From Phycisphaerales bacterium PN19_bin_20 (lineage in GTDB: Bacteria; Planctomycetota; Phycisphaerae; Phycisphaerales; UBA1924): a stretch of DNA of 64,000 bases. The notes beneath the pieces are model-generated. The model was not told the DNA's origin. It saw only the letters and a list, made by a program, of their open reading frames with translations, and did no database searches. The stretch spans positions 1 to 64,000 of the forward strand of contig JAJOLK010000010.1 in the NCBI GenBank assembly GCA_021173225.1, written 5' to 3'. Position 1 is the stretch's first letter; each line of letters opens with the position of its first letter. Both the position numbers and the translations under genes were made by a program. Positions 24,609 to 32,833 of this stretch are shown piece by piece.

Positions 24609-26420
24609 ATGAAGACTGCTTCGAAGATGTGGATGCCGATCTCGGCCAGCGCCCTTGTGGCCGCGGCACTCACCGGCTGTACCCTCACCGGCTCCGGCGG
24701 CACCGCCGGCTCAGGCACCTCGGGCGGCACCGCCCCCACCGGCTCCGGCATGTCCGGCTCCGGCATGTCCGGCTCCGGCATGTCCGGTACCGCCGTCACC
24801 ACCGGAACAGCCTCAGGTCAGCAGACCAGCGGCGCGATGAGCGGCGGCCGCTCCATCACCGGCACGACCGCCACCACCGGCAGCACCACCGGCTCGATGA
24901 GCGGCGGCAGCAGCGGGTCAACCATGACCGCGACCACCACCACCACGACCAACACCTCGACTAACACCGCCGCCAACACCAATACCGCCACCACCAACAC
25001 GGTCGCCGCTACCAACTTCGGCAGCACCAGCACCGTGTTCTACCCCTCCGGCACCGAGATCGGCGCGGCCCTTCGCGTTGACCGCATGTGCCCCCCCGAG
25101 GTCTCGGCCAACGCCAACTTCACCTACGAGCTCAAGGTGACCAACGTCACACGCGTTGCCCTTGAGAACGTCATGCTCACCGAGACCATCCCCGCCAACT
25201 TCACCCTCGCTTCCAGCGAGCCCACGGGCAACGTCGCCGGCGGCGCCGCCTCGTTCAACCTCGGCAGCCTGGCCCCGGGCCAGACCAAGAGCGTCCGCGT
25301 CACCGGCATGGCCGGCAACGCCGGCTCGATCGCCAGCTGCGCCACCGTCACCTACACCCTCCCGATCTGCTGCACGATCACGGTCGTGAACCCCAGCCTC
25401 AAGATCGAGAAGAGCATGCCCCCCGTCCTCGAGAGCCAGTGCGACACCCTCCCGGTTCGCCTGGTCGTCTCCAACCCCGGCACCGGCATCGCCCGCAACG
25501 TCATGGTCTCCGACCCGCTGCCCGCGGGCCTGATGTCCGTGGACGGCAAGCAGAACGTCGAGTTCTCCGCTGGCGACCTCGCCGCCGGTCAGAGCAAGAC
25601 CTTCGAGTTCCAGGCCAAGGCCTCCAAGATGGGCACCTTCACCAACTCCGCCACCGCCAAGGCTGACGGCGGCCTCACCGCCAACTCCAACACCGTCAAT
25701 GTTGACGTCCGCAATTGCAACCTTGTCATCGCCAAGCGCGCTGAGAAGGCCCAGCTCTTCCAAGGCCGCCCGGCCACCTTCATGATCGAGGTCCGCAACA
25801 CCGGCAACGGCGTCGCCCGCAACGTCATGGTCAATGACGCGGTCCCCGCCGGCGCGACCTTCACCAGCGCCACCGAGGGCGGCAAGCTGGTCGGCAACGC
25901 CGTCCAGTGGTCCTTCGGTGACATGGCCCCCGGTGCCAGCAAGACCATGGCCGTCACGATGAACCCCGGCACCAGCGCCGTCATCAACAACACTGCCACC
26001 GTCCGCAGCGTCTGCTGTGCAGAGCAGTCGGCCAACGCCAGCGTCGCCTACGACTCCGCGCCCGCCATCGTCGTTGAGCTCATCGACGAGCCCGACCCCC
26101 TCCTGGTCGGCGAAGAGACCACCTACACCATCAAGGTCCGTAACCAGGGCCTCAAGACCGACACCAACCTCAGGGCGGTCCTGACCCTCGCCAACGGCCT
26201 GCAGTTCGTCAGCGGTGCCGGCGCCTCGCCCGTCTCCGCCGGCGGCCAGGTCATCACCTTCGGCACCATCGCCAGCCTCGCGCCCAAGCAGGAGGTCATC
26301 TGGACCATCCGCGCCCGGAGTAGCGCTGCCAACGGCGACACCCGTCAGAACCTCAGCGTCACGACCGACTTCTTCAAGAACCCGATCGTCGAGGTCGAGT
26401 CGACCAACCTCGTCCAGTAA
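24609..26420 (+). CDS. DUF11 repeat lipoprotein
   Basis: A 603-residue protein from ATG 24609 behind GGAG. The lipobox LVAAALTGC is followed by a Gly/Ser/Thr linker, which includes three GSGMS repeats and a poly-Thr/Asn tract. From about residue 150 there are at least four DUF11-type beta-sandwich repeats: VSANANFTYELKVTNVTRVA, VRLVVSNPGTGIARNVMVSD, FMIEVRNTGNGVARNVMVND and EETTYTIKVRNQGLKTDTNL. Several Cys residues (CPPE, ICCTI, VCCAEQ) recall the large Cys-rich envelope proteins. Probably an abundant outer-envelope lipoprotein. A promoter candidate lies upstream and a terminator follows, so it is monocistronic. Codon use is strongly biased to C-ending codons, consistent with high expression. 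Confidence 0.88.
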   Translation: MKTASKMWMPISASALVAAALTGCTLTGSGGTAGSGTSGGTAPTGSGMSGSGMSGSGMSGTAVTTGTASGQQTSGAMSGGRSITGTTATTGSTTGSMSGGSSGSTMTATTTTTTNTSTNTAANTNTATTNTVAATNFGSTSTVFYPSGTEIGAALRVDRMCPPEVSANANFTYELKVTNVTRVALENVMLTETIPANFTLASSEPTGNVAGGAASFNLGSLAPGQTKSVRVTGMAGNAGSIASCATVTYTLPICCTITVVNPSLKIEKSMPPVLESQCDTLPVRLVVSNPGTGIARNVMVSDPLPAGLMSVDGKQNVEFSAGDLAAGQSKTFEFQAKASKMGTFTNSATAKADGGLTANSNTVNVDVRNCNLVIAKRAEKAQLFQGRPATFMIEVRNTGNGVARNVMVNDAVPAGATFTSATEGGKLVGNAVQWSFGDMAPGASKTMAVTMNPGTSAVINNTATVRSVCCAEQSANASVAYDSAPAIVVELIDEPDPLLVGEETTYTIKVRNQGLKTDTNLRAVLTLANGLQFVSGAGASPVSAGGQVITFGTIASLAPKQEVIWTIRARSSAANGDTRQNLSVTTDFFKNPIVEVESTNLVQ

Positions 26421-26480
26421 GCCCGGCAACAATGCCGTGCTGCTGATCGAACAGGTCTGAAGCAGTCTCAAGACCCAACC

Positions 26481-26509
26481 ACCGGCGACCCCCTCGGGCC
26501 GCCGGTTTT
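26481..26509 (+). terminator. Terminator of the DUF11 gene
   Basis: ACCGGCG/CGCCGGT stem with a 12-nt loop followed by TTTTCATTT, about 60 nt past the stop. Confidence 0.8.
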
Positions 26510-26539
26510 CATTTCTGCCTATCGCTTAGGTACACCCGA

Positions 26540-26585
26540 ACGCGCATGCGCTCGCACTTCACGCGCGCATGCGCTCGCACCTCGC
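26540..26585 (+). repeat. Direct repeat upstream of argS
   Basis: The 16-mer GCGCATGCGCTCGCAC occurs twice within about 45 nt in the gap between the DUF11 terminator and argS. It contains the palindrome GCGCATGCGC. Function unknown. Confidence 0.6.
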
Positions 26586-26642
26586 GCGCCAGCCGCCGAT
26601 GCGCCCTCTTCGCGTCACGCCGACGGCTTACGCTTGCACCCA

Positions 26643-28559
26643 ATGCCCACCGACGCGCACGCCGCCAGCACGCCCGCCAGCCCGCTTGACGCCCTGGCCC
26701 TGCTACGTGAGCGTTTCGGCGACGCCGCCCGCGGCGCCTTCCCGGGCACCGCGCTGCCTGAGCCCGTCGTGGCCGCCTCCGCCAACGCCAAGTTCGGTGA
26801 CTTCCAGTGCAACAGCGCCATGGCGTACGCCAAAGTCCTCGGCCAGCCGCCGCGCCAGGTTGCCCTCGCCCTCGTCGAGCACGTCAAGCTTGATGACCTC
26901 GCCGAGCCGCTCGGCCCCGCCAGCGTCGCCGGCCCGGGCTTTCTTAACATCACCCTCAAGCCCGCCTGGATCGAGCGCGCCCTGACCACGCTGGCCGTCC
27001 CGGCCGCGCAGCTGGGCCTCACGCCAGACGCCACCATGCCGCACACCGTAGTTGACCTCTGCGGGGTCAACCTCGCCAAGCAGATGCACATCGGGCACCT
27101 GCGTGCCACGGTCATCGGCGACACGATCGCGCGCGTGCTTGAGCGCCTCGGCGGGCCCGACCGTGTCATCCGCCAGAACCACGTGGGTGACTGGGGCCTG
27201 CCCATCGCGATGGTTACCGCCAAGCTCCTGGCCCTCGAAGCCGCGGGCGAGGTCAACCTCGCCGCCATCACCATTGACCAGCTCGACGCGATCTACAAGC
27301 GCGCCAAGGGCGAGTGCGACGCGAACGTGGGCGCGATCCGCGCCGCGGCCGCCTGGGGCATGGGGCCCAAAGTCATCGCCGAGCTTGAAGAGGCCGCCCA
27401 TGACCCGCTCGTTGCCCTCACGCACGCCAAGACCACGCTCGTGCGCCTGCAGTCTGGCGACGCGGGCGTCCGGCGCGTCTGGCAGCGCATCTATGACGTA
27501 ACGATGGCCGCGTGTATCGAGAACTGCGCGCGACTCAACTCGATCGTTAAGCCGCGGCACTCCGCCGGCGAGAGCAGCTACGAGGCCAAGCTCGCACCGC
27601 TGGTGGCACGCCTAGAGGCCTCGGGCGTGGCTGAGCTCTCAGCGGGCGCGCTGATTGTCCGCCTCGACGAGCTGGGCATCGCCGAGCCGTGCATCGTCCG
27701 CAAGAGTGACGGCGGCTTTATCTACGCGACCACCGATCTCGCCGCCATCGAGCACCGCGTCCGCACGCTGGGGGCGGGGCGCGTTGTCTACTGCGTTGAC
27801 GCCCGTCAGGCGCTGCATTTTCGACAGGTGTTCGCCGCCGCCCACAAGGCCGGCATCGTGCCCGCTGAGGTCAGCCTCGAGCACGCGGCGTTCGGCACAA
27901 TCCTCGGCGAGGACGGCCGCCCGTTCAAGAGCCGCAGTGGCGAGAGCGTCCGCCTCGGTGAGGTCATCGACGAGGCCGTCGCGCGCGCCGACGCGCAGGT
28001 CCTTGCCCGCAACCCGCAGATGCCCGACACGCAGCGCGCCGAGGTCGCCAAGGCCGTCGCCATCGCGGCCATCCGCTACACAGACCTCGCCAGCGAGCGC
28101 GTCAAGGACTACGTCTTCAGCCTTGAGCGCATGGTCAAGTTTGAGGGCGACACGGGCCCGTACCTGCTCTATGCGCTGGCCCGCGTTGGCAGCATCCTGC
28201 GCAACGCCGCCGAGCCCGCCAGCGGTGCGCCCAGCCCCCACGCCGCCGCACTCGCCGCGGCTCTTGCGCCCGGCGGCAGCTTCATGATCACCGAGCCCGG
28301 CGAGAAGGCCCTGGCCATGGCGCTGCTGCGCTACCCGCAGGCCGTGCGCGAGGTCGCGCGCACGCTCGAGCCGCACCGCCTGTGCGCGTGCCTTTACGAA
28401 CTCGCCGGCGCCTTCAGCGGGTTCTTTGAGTCTTGCCCGGTGCTCAAGGCCCCCAGCGAGCAGGCCAAGAGCGCGCGCTTGCGCCTGTGCGTGCTTACGC
28501 AGCGCGTGATGACCGACGGGCTGGGCCTGCTGGGCATCCCCACCGTTGAGCGCATGTGA
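26643..28559 (+). CDS. argS: Arginine--tRNA ligase
   Basis: A 638-residue class I aminoacyl-tRNA synthetase from ATG 26643; a TTG nine bases earlier is also in frame. HIGH motif at residues 149-152 (KQMHIGHLRATVIGD). The KMSKS counterpart is FKSRSG at residues 429-433, in the context DGRPFKSRSGESVRLGEVID. The N-terminal tRNA-binding add-1 domain and the C-terminal anticodon-binding helices are both present, the latter ending TQRVMTDGLGLLGIPTVERM, the usual argS ending. It charges tRNA-Arg. yajQ follows 24 nt later on the same strand and is probably co-transcribed. Confidence 0.97.
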   Translation: MPTDAHAASTPASPLDALALLRERFGDAARGAFPGTALPEPVVAASANAKFGDFQCNSAMAYAKVLGQPPRQVALALVEHVKLDDLAEPLGPASVAGPGFLNITLKPAWIERALTTLAVPAAQLGLTPDATMPHTVVDLCGVNLAKQMHIGHLRATVIGDTIARVLERLGGPDRVIRQNHVGDWGLPIAMVTAKLLALEAAGEVNLAAITIDQLDAIYKRAKGECDANVGAIRAAAAWGMGPKVIAELEEAAHDPLVALTHAKTTLVRLQSGDAGVRRVWQRIYDVTMAACIENCARLNSIVKPRHSAGESSYEAKLAPLVARLEASGVAELSAGALIVRLDELGIAEPCIVRKSDGGFIYATTDLAAIEHRVRTLGAGRVVYCVDARQALHFRQVFAAAHKAGIVPAEVSLEHAAFGTILGEDGRPFKSRSGESVRLGEVIDEAVARADAQVLARNPQMPDTQRAEVAKAVAIAAIRYTDLASERVKDYVFSLERMVKFEGDTGPYLLYALARVGSILRNAAEPASGAPSPHAAALAAALAPGGSFMITEPGEKALAMALLRYPQAVREVARTLEPHRLCACLYELAGAFSGFFESCPVLKAPSEQAKSARLRLCVLTQRVMTDGLGLLGIPTVERM

Positions 28560-28583
28560 CAACCACCACCAAGGAGCACACCC

Positions 28584-29078
28584 GTGCCGAGCTTTGACGT
28601 CGTCTCACGCATGAACTACGCCGAGCTGGACAACGCCATCAACAACGCCAAGAAGGCCATCGCCCAGCGCTTTGACTTCCGCGGCGCCACCGCCGAGATC
28701 GAGCTTGACCGCAAGGAAAAGCTCCTCAAGCTCGTCGCCGACGACGCTACCAAGATGCGCGGCCTGCTCGAGATGCTCACCAGCGCCGTCATCCGCCGCG
28801 GCATCGAGCCCAAGGCCATGACCCCCGGCGACTTCGAGGCCACCGCCCTCGGCAAGCTCAAGTGCGCCGTCAAGCTCCACGACGGGCTCGAGCAAGACGC
28901 CGCCAAGGCCATCAGCAAGGCCATCAAAGAGAGCAAGATGAAGGTCCAGGCCTCGATCCAGGGCGAAGAGGTCCGCGTCACCGCCAAGCAGATCGACGAC
29001 CTTCAGGCTGTCATGAAGCTGCTCACAGCCGCCGACTTCGGCATGCCGCTGCAGTACGTCAACATGCGCAACAGCTAA
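28584..29078 (+). CDS. yajQ: YajQ family nucleotide-binding protein
   Basis: A 164-residue protein from GTG 28584. It matches the whole family: PSFDVVSRMNYAELDNAINN, RFDFRGATAEIEL, GKLKCAVKLHDGLEQDAAK and VQASIQGEEVRVTAKQIDDL. It ends with the typical FGMPLQYVNMRN. YajQ proteins have two RRM-like folds; some bind cyclic di-GMP and act on transcription, others have been linked to RNA. Normal length and no lesions. Adjacent to argS. Confidence 0.95.
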   Translation: MPSFDVVSRMNYAELDNAINNAKKAIAQRFDFRGATAEIELDRKEKLLKLVADDATKMRGLLEMLTSAVIRRGIEPKAMTPGDFEATALGKLKCAVKLHDGLEQDAAKAISKAIKESKMKVQASIQGEEVRVTAKQIDDLQAVMKLLTAADFGMPLQYVNMRNS

Positions 29079-29102
29079 GGCTCGCTCGCCCCACCCCAGC
29101 CC

Positions 29103-29909
29103 TCACCCCGGCGACGTGCTCAGCGCGTCCGCCGGCATCGCCTCCTGCAAAATCAGGATCTCGACACGCTGGTTGCTCCGCGTCTGCTCGCTGCTCGCGG
29201 CCCGCGCCGCCACCGGCGCGCCATCACCGGCAGAAACCAGCCGCAACTGCTCCCAACGCACGCCCTGCTTGGTCAGCTCGGTCGCCACCGCGTACGCACG
29301 CTCGTGCCCAAGCTCGTGCGCACGCCGCGGGTCGCGCCGGCTCTCACGACGGCTCACGTGCCCGCGCAGCTCGACCATCCACTTCTTGCCCGTGATCCGC
29401 TCGGCCATCTGCCGCACCGTCACGCGCCCGGCCTCGCCGACCACCGCCGAGTCCTGGTCAAACTGCACGTACCCGTCGTTGCCGGTGTAGTCGGTCGGGC
29501 GCAGCGTCTGTGACGAGTGGTCCCGCCCGTCGGGCCCGGGGGTGATGACCTCGCCGCTGCTCAGCCGCTCGCGCATCCGCCTGATCAGCGACTGGTCCGA
29601 CGGGTCCTTGCTGTCGAGAGACAGCGGGTTGTTGAAGCCCGCCCGCACCGCGATGGCCAGGTCCAGCATCCGGTCGCTCGATGAGCTCGGGCCCTCGGCG
29701 TCGCTCTTGCCCTTGGGCCCCATGTTCATCGCCAGCATGATCACAAAGAAGCCCATCATCAGCAGCACGTTGTCCGCGAAGCTGACGATCCAGCCCTCCT
29801 CGTGCTCGTGCTCCTCGTGCCGGTGCGGCACGTGCTTCTTGTGCTTCTTGTGCCCGCCCTGCTCGCCTTCCTTGCCGGCGGGCGCGTTCTTGTTGTCGTG
29901 GTCTGACAT
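29103..29909 (-). CDS. motB: Flagellar motor stator protein MotB
   Basis: A 268-residue protein from ATG 29909, with GGAG upstream; an in-frame GTG at 29918 is the alternative. A His/Lys/Glu-rich N-terminal tail (GHKKHKKHVPHRHEEHEHEE) precedes the single membrane helix GWIVSFADNVLLMMGFFVIM. The Asp of SFAD corresponds to the proton-carrying Asp of MotB. The C-terminal OmpA-like peptidoglycan-binding domain spans about residues 140-255 (WMVELRGHVS, HERAYAVATELTKQG, SNQRVEILIL). MotB anchors the ion-driven stator to the cell wall. It follows motA by 26 nt. The long His-rich tail is unusual compared with the short basic tail of E. coli MotB. Confidence 0.9.
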   Translation of the reverse strand: MSDHDNKNAPAGKEGEQGGHKKHKKHVPHRHEEHEHEEGWIVSFADNVLLMMGFFVIMLAMNMGPKGKSDAEGPSSSSDRMLDLAIAVRAGFNNPLSLDSKDPSDQSLIRRMRERLSSGEVITPGPDGRDHSSQTLRPTDYTGNDGYVQFDQDSAVVGEAGRVTVRQMAERITGKKWMVELRGHVSRRESRRDPRRAHELGHERAYAVATELTKQGVRWEQLRLVSAGDGAPVAARAASSEQTRSNQRVEILILQEAMPADALSTSPG

Positions 29910-29935
29910 GGCTTTCACTCCGCGTGGTTCCGGCC

Positions 29936-30712
29936 TCAGGCCGCCTTCAGCTTGGTCCGGATCGTCGCGGGCACGAACGCCGCCATCTTGTCCAGCGTCA
30001 CGCGCGGGTTCTCACCCGCCTGGATGCTCAGGATCCCCTGCACGACCATCTCGCGCGTCAGGATCTCCTCGCCGCTGCGGTACGCCAGCTTGTCGCCCAT
30101 CGGGCCCGCCAGGCAGTTCGCCAGCACCGTCCCGTACATCGTCGCCACCACCGCCACCGCCAGCATGTAGCCCATCGTCGCGATGTCACCGCCCAGGTTC
30201 TTGAACATGCCGATCTGGCCCATCAGCGTCGCCACCAGGCCCAGCCCCGGCCCGTACGTCTTGATGATGTCGAAGAACTTCTTGCCCGACTTGTGCCGGT
30301 CCTGCATCGCCATGATCTCAAGCCGCAGCGTCGCCTCGATCGTGTCCGGGTCCACCCCGTCCACCGCCATCTTCAGCCCCGCCGCCAGGAACTTGTCGTC
30401 GATCTTCGAGACCTCAGACTCAAGCGACAGGATCCCGTCACGACGCGCCTTCTCTGCCAGCTGCGTCATCAGCGTGATGGTCTCCATCGCTGGCTTGGAC
30501 TTGTTGAACATGAACCGCTTGCAGTACCCCGGCACCATCTTGATCCGATCAAACGGCATCGCCATCAGCACCGCGGCGATCGTCCCGACGATCACCATGT
30601 AGAAGCCCTTCTCGGACCACAGGCTCATCAGGTCGCCGCCGGTCGCTTGCCAGCACACCAGCGCGACCACGCCCGTCATCAGCACCGACCCACCGATGCT
30701 TGCCTTGTCCAT
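29936..30712 (-). CDS. motA: Flagellar motor stator protein MotA
   Basis: A 258-residue protein from ATG 30712, preceded by AGGAG. Four membrane segments as expected: GGSVLMTGVVALVCWQA, EKGFYMVIVGTIAAVLMAMP, GPGLGLVATLMGQIGMFKNL and GYMLAVAVVATMYGTVLANC. The cytoplasmic loop carries FNKSKPAMETITLMTQLAEK and a second charged section DDKFLAAGLKMAVDGVDPDT. With MotB it forms the stator that couples ion flow to flagellar rotation. The pair is in the standard motA-motB order. No other flagellar gene is in the window. Confidence 0.92.
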   Translation of the reverse strand: MDKASIGGSVLMTGVVALVCWQATGGDLMSLWSEKGFYMVIVGTIAAVLMAMPFDRIKMVPGYCKRFMFNKSKPAMETITLMTQLAEKARRDGILSLESEVSKIDDKFLAAGLKMAVDGVDPDTIEATLRLEIMAMQDRHKSGKKFFDIIKTYGPGLGLVATLMGQIGMFKNLGGDIATMGYMLAVAVVATMYGTVLANCLAGPMGDKLAYRSGEEILTREMVVQGILSIQAGENPRVTLDKMAAFVPATIRTKLKAA

Positions 30713-30983
30713 GGCTCTGCTCCTGTCAACACCACACGCCCACACGCGCCCGCCCAGCACCACACCATGCGCACCGCGCGCACTAGACGCACCACGCCCA
30801 CTACGCGCACCGCGCGCACCACGCGCACTACGCCGTCCAACCACCCTGATCGGACCACCGCGCGCCGCAATCCAGCGCCGCGCCACACGTCCCCGTGCCC
30901 ACACCAACCACACCACCCGCGCCACCCACAACCCCCGCACAACCCCCACAACCCCCGCAACATCAACCTCGCTAGCGTTGGTT
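30713..30983. repeat. Low-complexity C/A-rich divergent region
   Basis: Between motA and nadE the sequence is built of short variable repeats such as ACGCGCACCGCGCGCAC and ACAACCCCCGC. No gene or clean promoter recognised. The skew looks like replication slippage. Confidence 0.6.
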
Positions 30984-32720
30984 ATGCGACTCGCGCTGGC
31001 ACAGCTCAACCCCACCATCGGCGACCTTGAGGCTAACGCCGCCCTCATCGCCCACGCCGCCGATGAGGCCCGCGCCGCACGCTGCGATCTGCTGGTCTGC
31101 CCAGAGCTCGCCCTCACCGGCTATCCCCCCAAAGACCTCCTGCTCTACCACCGCTTCATCGCCGCTTGCACCGAGCACGCCCACCGCCTCGGCACCGCCG
31201 CCTCGCAAAGCCTCACACTCGTCTTTGGCACGCCACTACCCGCAGACGCGCACGCCTACGCCCGCGGCACCAGCCGCCGCCTCCACAACAGCCTCGCCTG
31301 CTACCACAACGGCGCGCTGCTCGCCCACTACCACAAACGCCTCCTGCCCACCTACGACGTCTTCGACGAAGACCGCTACTTTGAGCCTGCAAACCAGCCC
31401 TGCGTCATCACCGTCGCCGGCACTCGCGTCGGGCTCTCGATCTGTGAAGACCTCTGGCGCGGGCACGACGCCGGCTTTGCTGACCGTTACCTCGACGCGC
31501 AAGACCCCGTCGCAGACCTCATCGCCGCCGGCGCGCAGCTGATCATCAACCCCAGCGCCAGCCCCTTCCGCGTCGGCATGCCCGCACGCCAAGACACCCT
31601 GCTCGCCAGCGTCGCACGCACGCACCGCGTCACCGTCGCCGCGGTCAACCAAGTCGGCGGCAACGACGAGCTGATCTTCGACGGCCGCGCCAGCCTCTGG
31701 TCGCCCGCCGGAACTCCGCTCGCGCACGCGTCCGCCTTCACGCCCGCGCTGCTCATCGCCGACCTCGACCCAGCCACCGGCACCGCCCACGCCATCAGCG
31801 GCGCAGACGAGCCGACCACCGCAAAATCCACCAGCGACGACCTTCAACAGCTCTTCGCAGCCCTCGTCCTTGGCGTGCGTGACTACGCGCGCAAGACCGG
31901 CTTCCGCTCCGCCGTGCTCGGCCTCAGCGGCGGGATCGACTCCGCACTCGTCGCCGTCATCGCCGCCGCCGCCCTCACGCCCGCGAACATCCGCGGCGTA
32001 GCGCTGCCCAGCCGCTATTCAAGCCCCGGCAGCATCGCCGACGCCTACGCCCTTGCCAACGCGCTCTCGGTGCCCATCTCGACCATCCCCATCGAGGACG
32101 CCTTCAACACGCTCGAGCGCTCTCTCGCGCCCGCCTTCGATCAGCGCCCGCCAGACGTCACTGAAGAAAACCTCCAGTCGCGCGTCCGCGGCACCATCCT
32201 CATGGCCCTCTCCAACAAGTTCGGCTCGCTCCTGCTCACCACCGGCAATAAGAGTGAGCTCGCCGTCGGCTACTGCACGCTCTATGGCGATATGAACGGC
32301 GGCCTCGCCGTCATCAGCGACGTACCGAAAACCACCGTCTACAAGCTCGCTCGCTGGATCAACACGCACTGGCGCACGCTCGGCATAGCTGGGCTCAAAG
32401 CCCCGCCGATCCCCGAGCCCACCATCACCAAGCCCCCCAGCGCCGAGCTGCGCCTCAACCAGACCGACCAAGACTCACTCCCGCCCTATGACGTCCTGGA
32501 CCAGATCATCGAACTGCGCATCGACCAGCGATGCGGGCTGGCCGACATCACCGCGCAGCTCGGTACCTCAGCTGACGCCGCCACCATCACGCGTGTGCTG
32601 CGACTGATTGACGTCTCTGAGTTTAAACGCAAGCAAGCCGCCATCGGGCTGAAGGTCTCTGGCGTCGCCTTCGGCTCAGGCCGCCGCATGCCCATCGCCC
32701 AGCGTCGAAGCTGGGAGTAA
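30984..32720 (+). CDS. nadE: Glutamine-dependent NAD+ synthetase
   Basis: A 578-residue protein from ATG 30984. The N-terminal glutaminase domain of nitrilase type has the catalytic triad Glu41 (CPELALTGYP), Lys118 (YHKRLLP) and Cys154 (SICEDLW). The C-terminal synthetase domain has the PP-loop SGGIDSALVA starting at Ser315, then TTGNKSELAVGYCTLYGDM and the C-terminal KRKQAAIGLKVSGVAFGSGR. It makes NAD+ from nicotinic acid adenine dinucleotide, ATP and glutamine, with ammonia channelled between domains. Normal length for two-domain NadE. Divergent from motA. Confidence 0.96.
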   Translation: MRLALAQLNPTIGDLEANAALIAHAADEARAARCDLLVCPELALTGYPPKDLLLYHRFIAACTEHAHRLGTAASQSLTLVFGTPLPADAHAYARGTSRRLHNSLACYHNGALLAHYHKRLLPTYDVFDEDRYFEPANQPCVITVAGTRVGLSICEDLWRGHDAGFADRYLDAQDPVADLIAAGAQLIINPSASPFRVGMPARQDTLLASVARTHRVTVAAVNQVGGNDELIFDGRASLWSPAGTPLAHASAFTPALLIADLDPATGTAHAISGADEPTTAKSTSDDLQQLFAALVLGVRDYARKTGFRSAVLGLSGGIDSALVAVIAAAALTPANIRGVALPSRYSSPGSIADAYALANALSVPISTIPIEDAFNTLERSLAPAFDQRPPDVTEENLQSRVRGTILMALSNKFGSLLLTTGNKSELAVGYCTLYGDMNGGLAVISDVPKTTVYKLARWINTHWRTLGIAGLKAPPIPEPTITKPPSAELRLNQTDQDSLPPYDVLDQIIELRIDQRCGLADITAQLGTSADAATITRVLRLIDVSEFKRKQAAIGLKVSGVAFGSGRRMPIAQRRSWE

Positions 32721-32783
32721 CCCGCCTCGCCTTTGCCTCGCGTGGGGCCGGTTTCCAACCGCTCTTTCCTTCGCCTCGCGTGC

Positions 32784-32824
32784 GGCAGGATTCCATCCTG
32801 CCATCGGGCCAACGGCCCGACCCT
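32784..32824 (+). repeat. REP-like double hairpin, copy 1
   Basis: Two perfect stems in tandem: GGCAGGAT/ATCCTGCC with loop TCC (32784-32802), then TCGGGCC/GGCCCGA with loop AAC (32804-32820), followed by CCCT. It begins 10 nt beyond the mgtE stop. A related copy lies at 34453-34492. The short preceding sequence GCCTCGCGTG also occurs twice (about 32733 and 32772). The layout suggests a repeated extragenic element. Confidence 0.75.
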
Positions 32825-32833
32825 ACTCACTCC

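Noticed and set aside
24918-26471. Minus-strand frame of 517 codons opposite the DUF11 gene
   Set aside because: Gly/Asp/Val-rich antisense of a highly C-ending codon gene; no ribosome site or motif.
30721-30840. CRISPR-like array in the C/A-rich region between motA and nadE
   Set aside because: The repeats are short, irregular and lack unique spacers of constant length.
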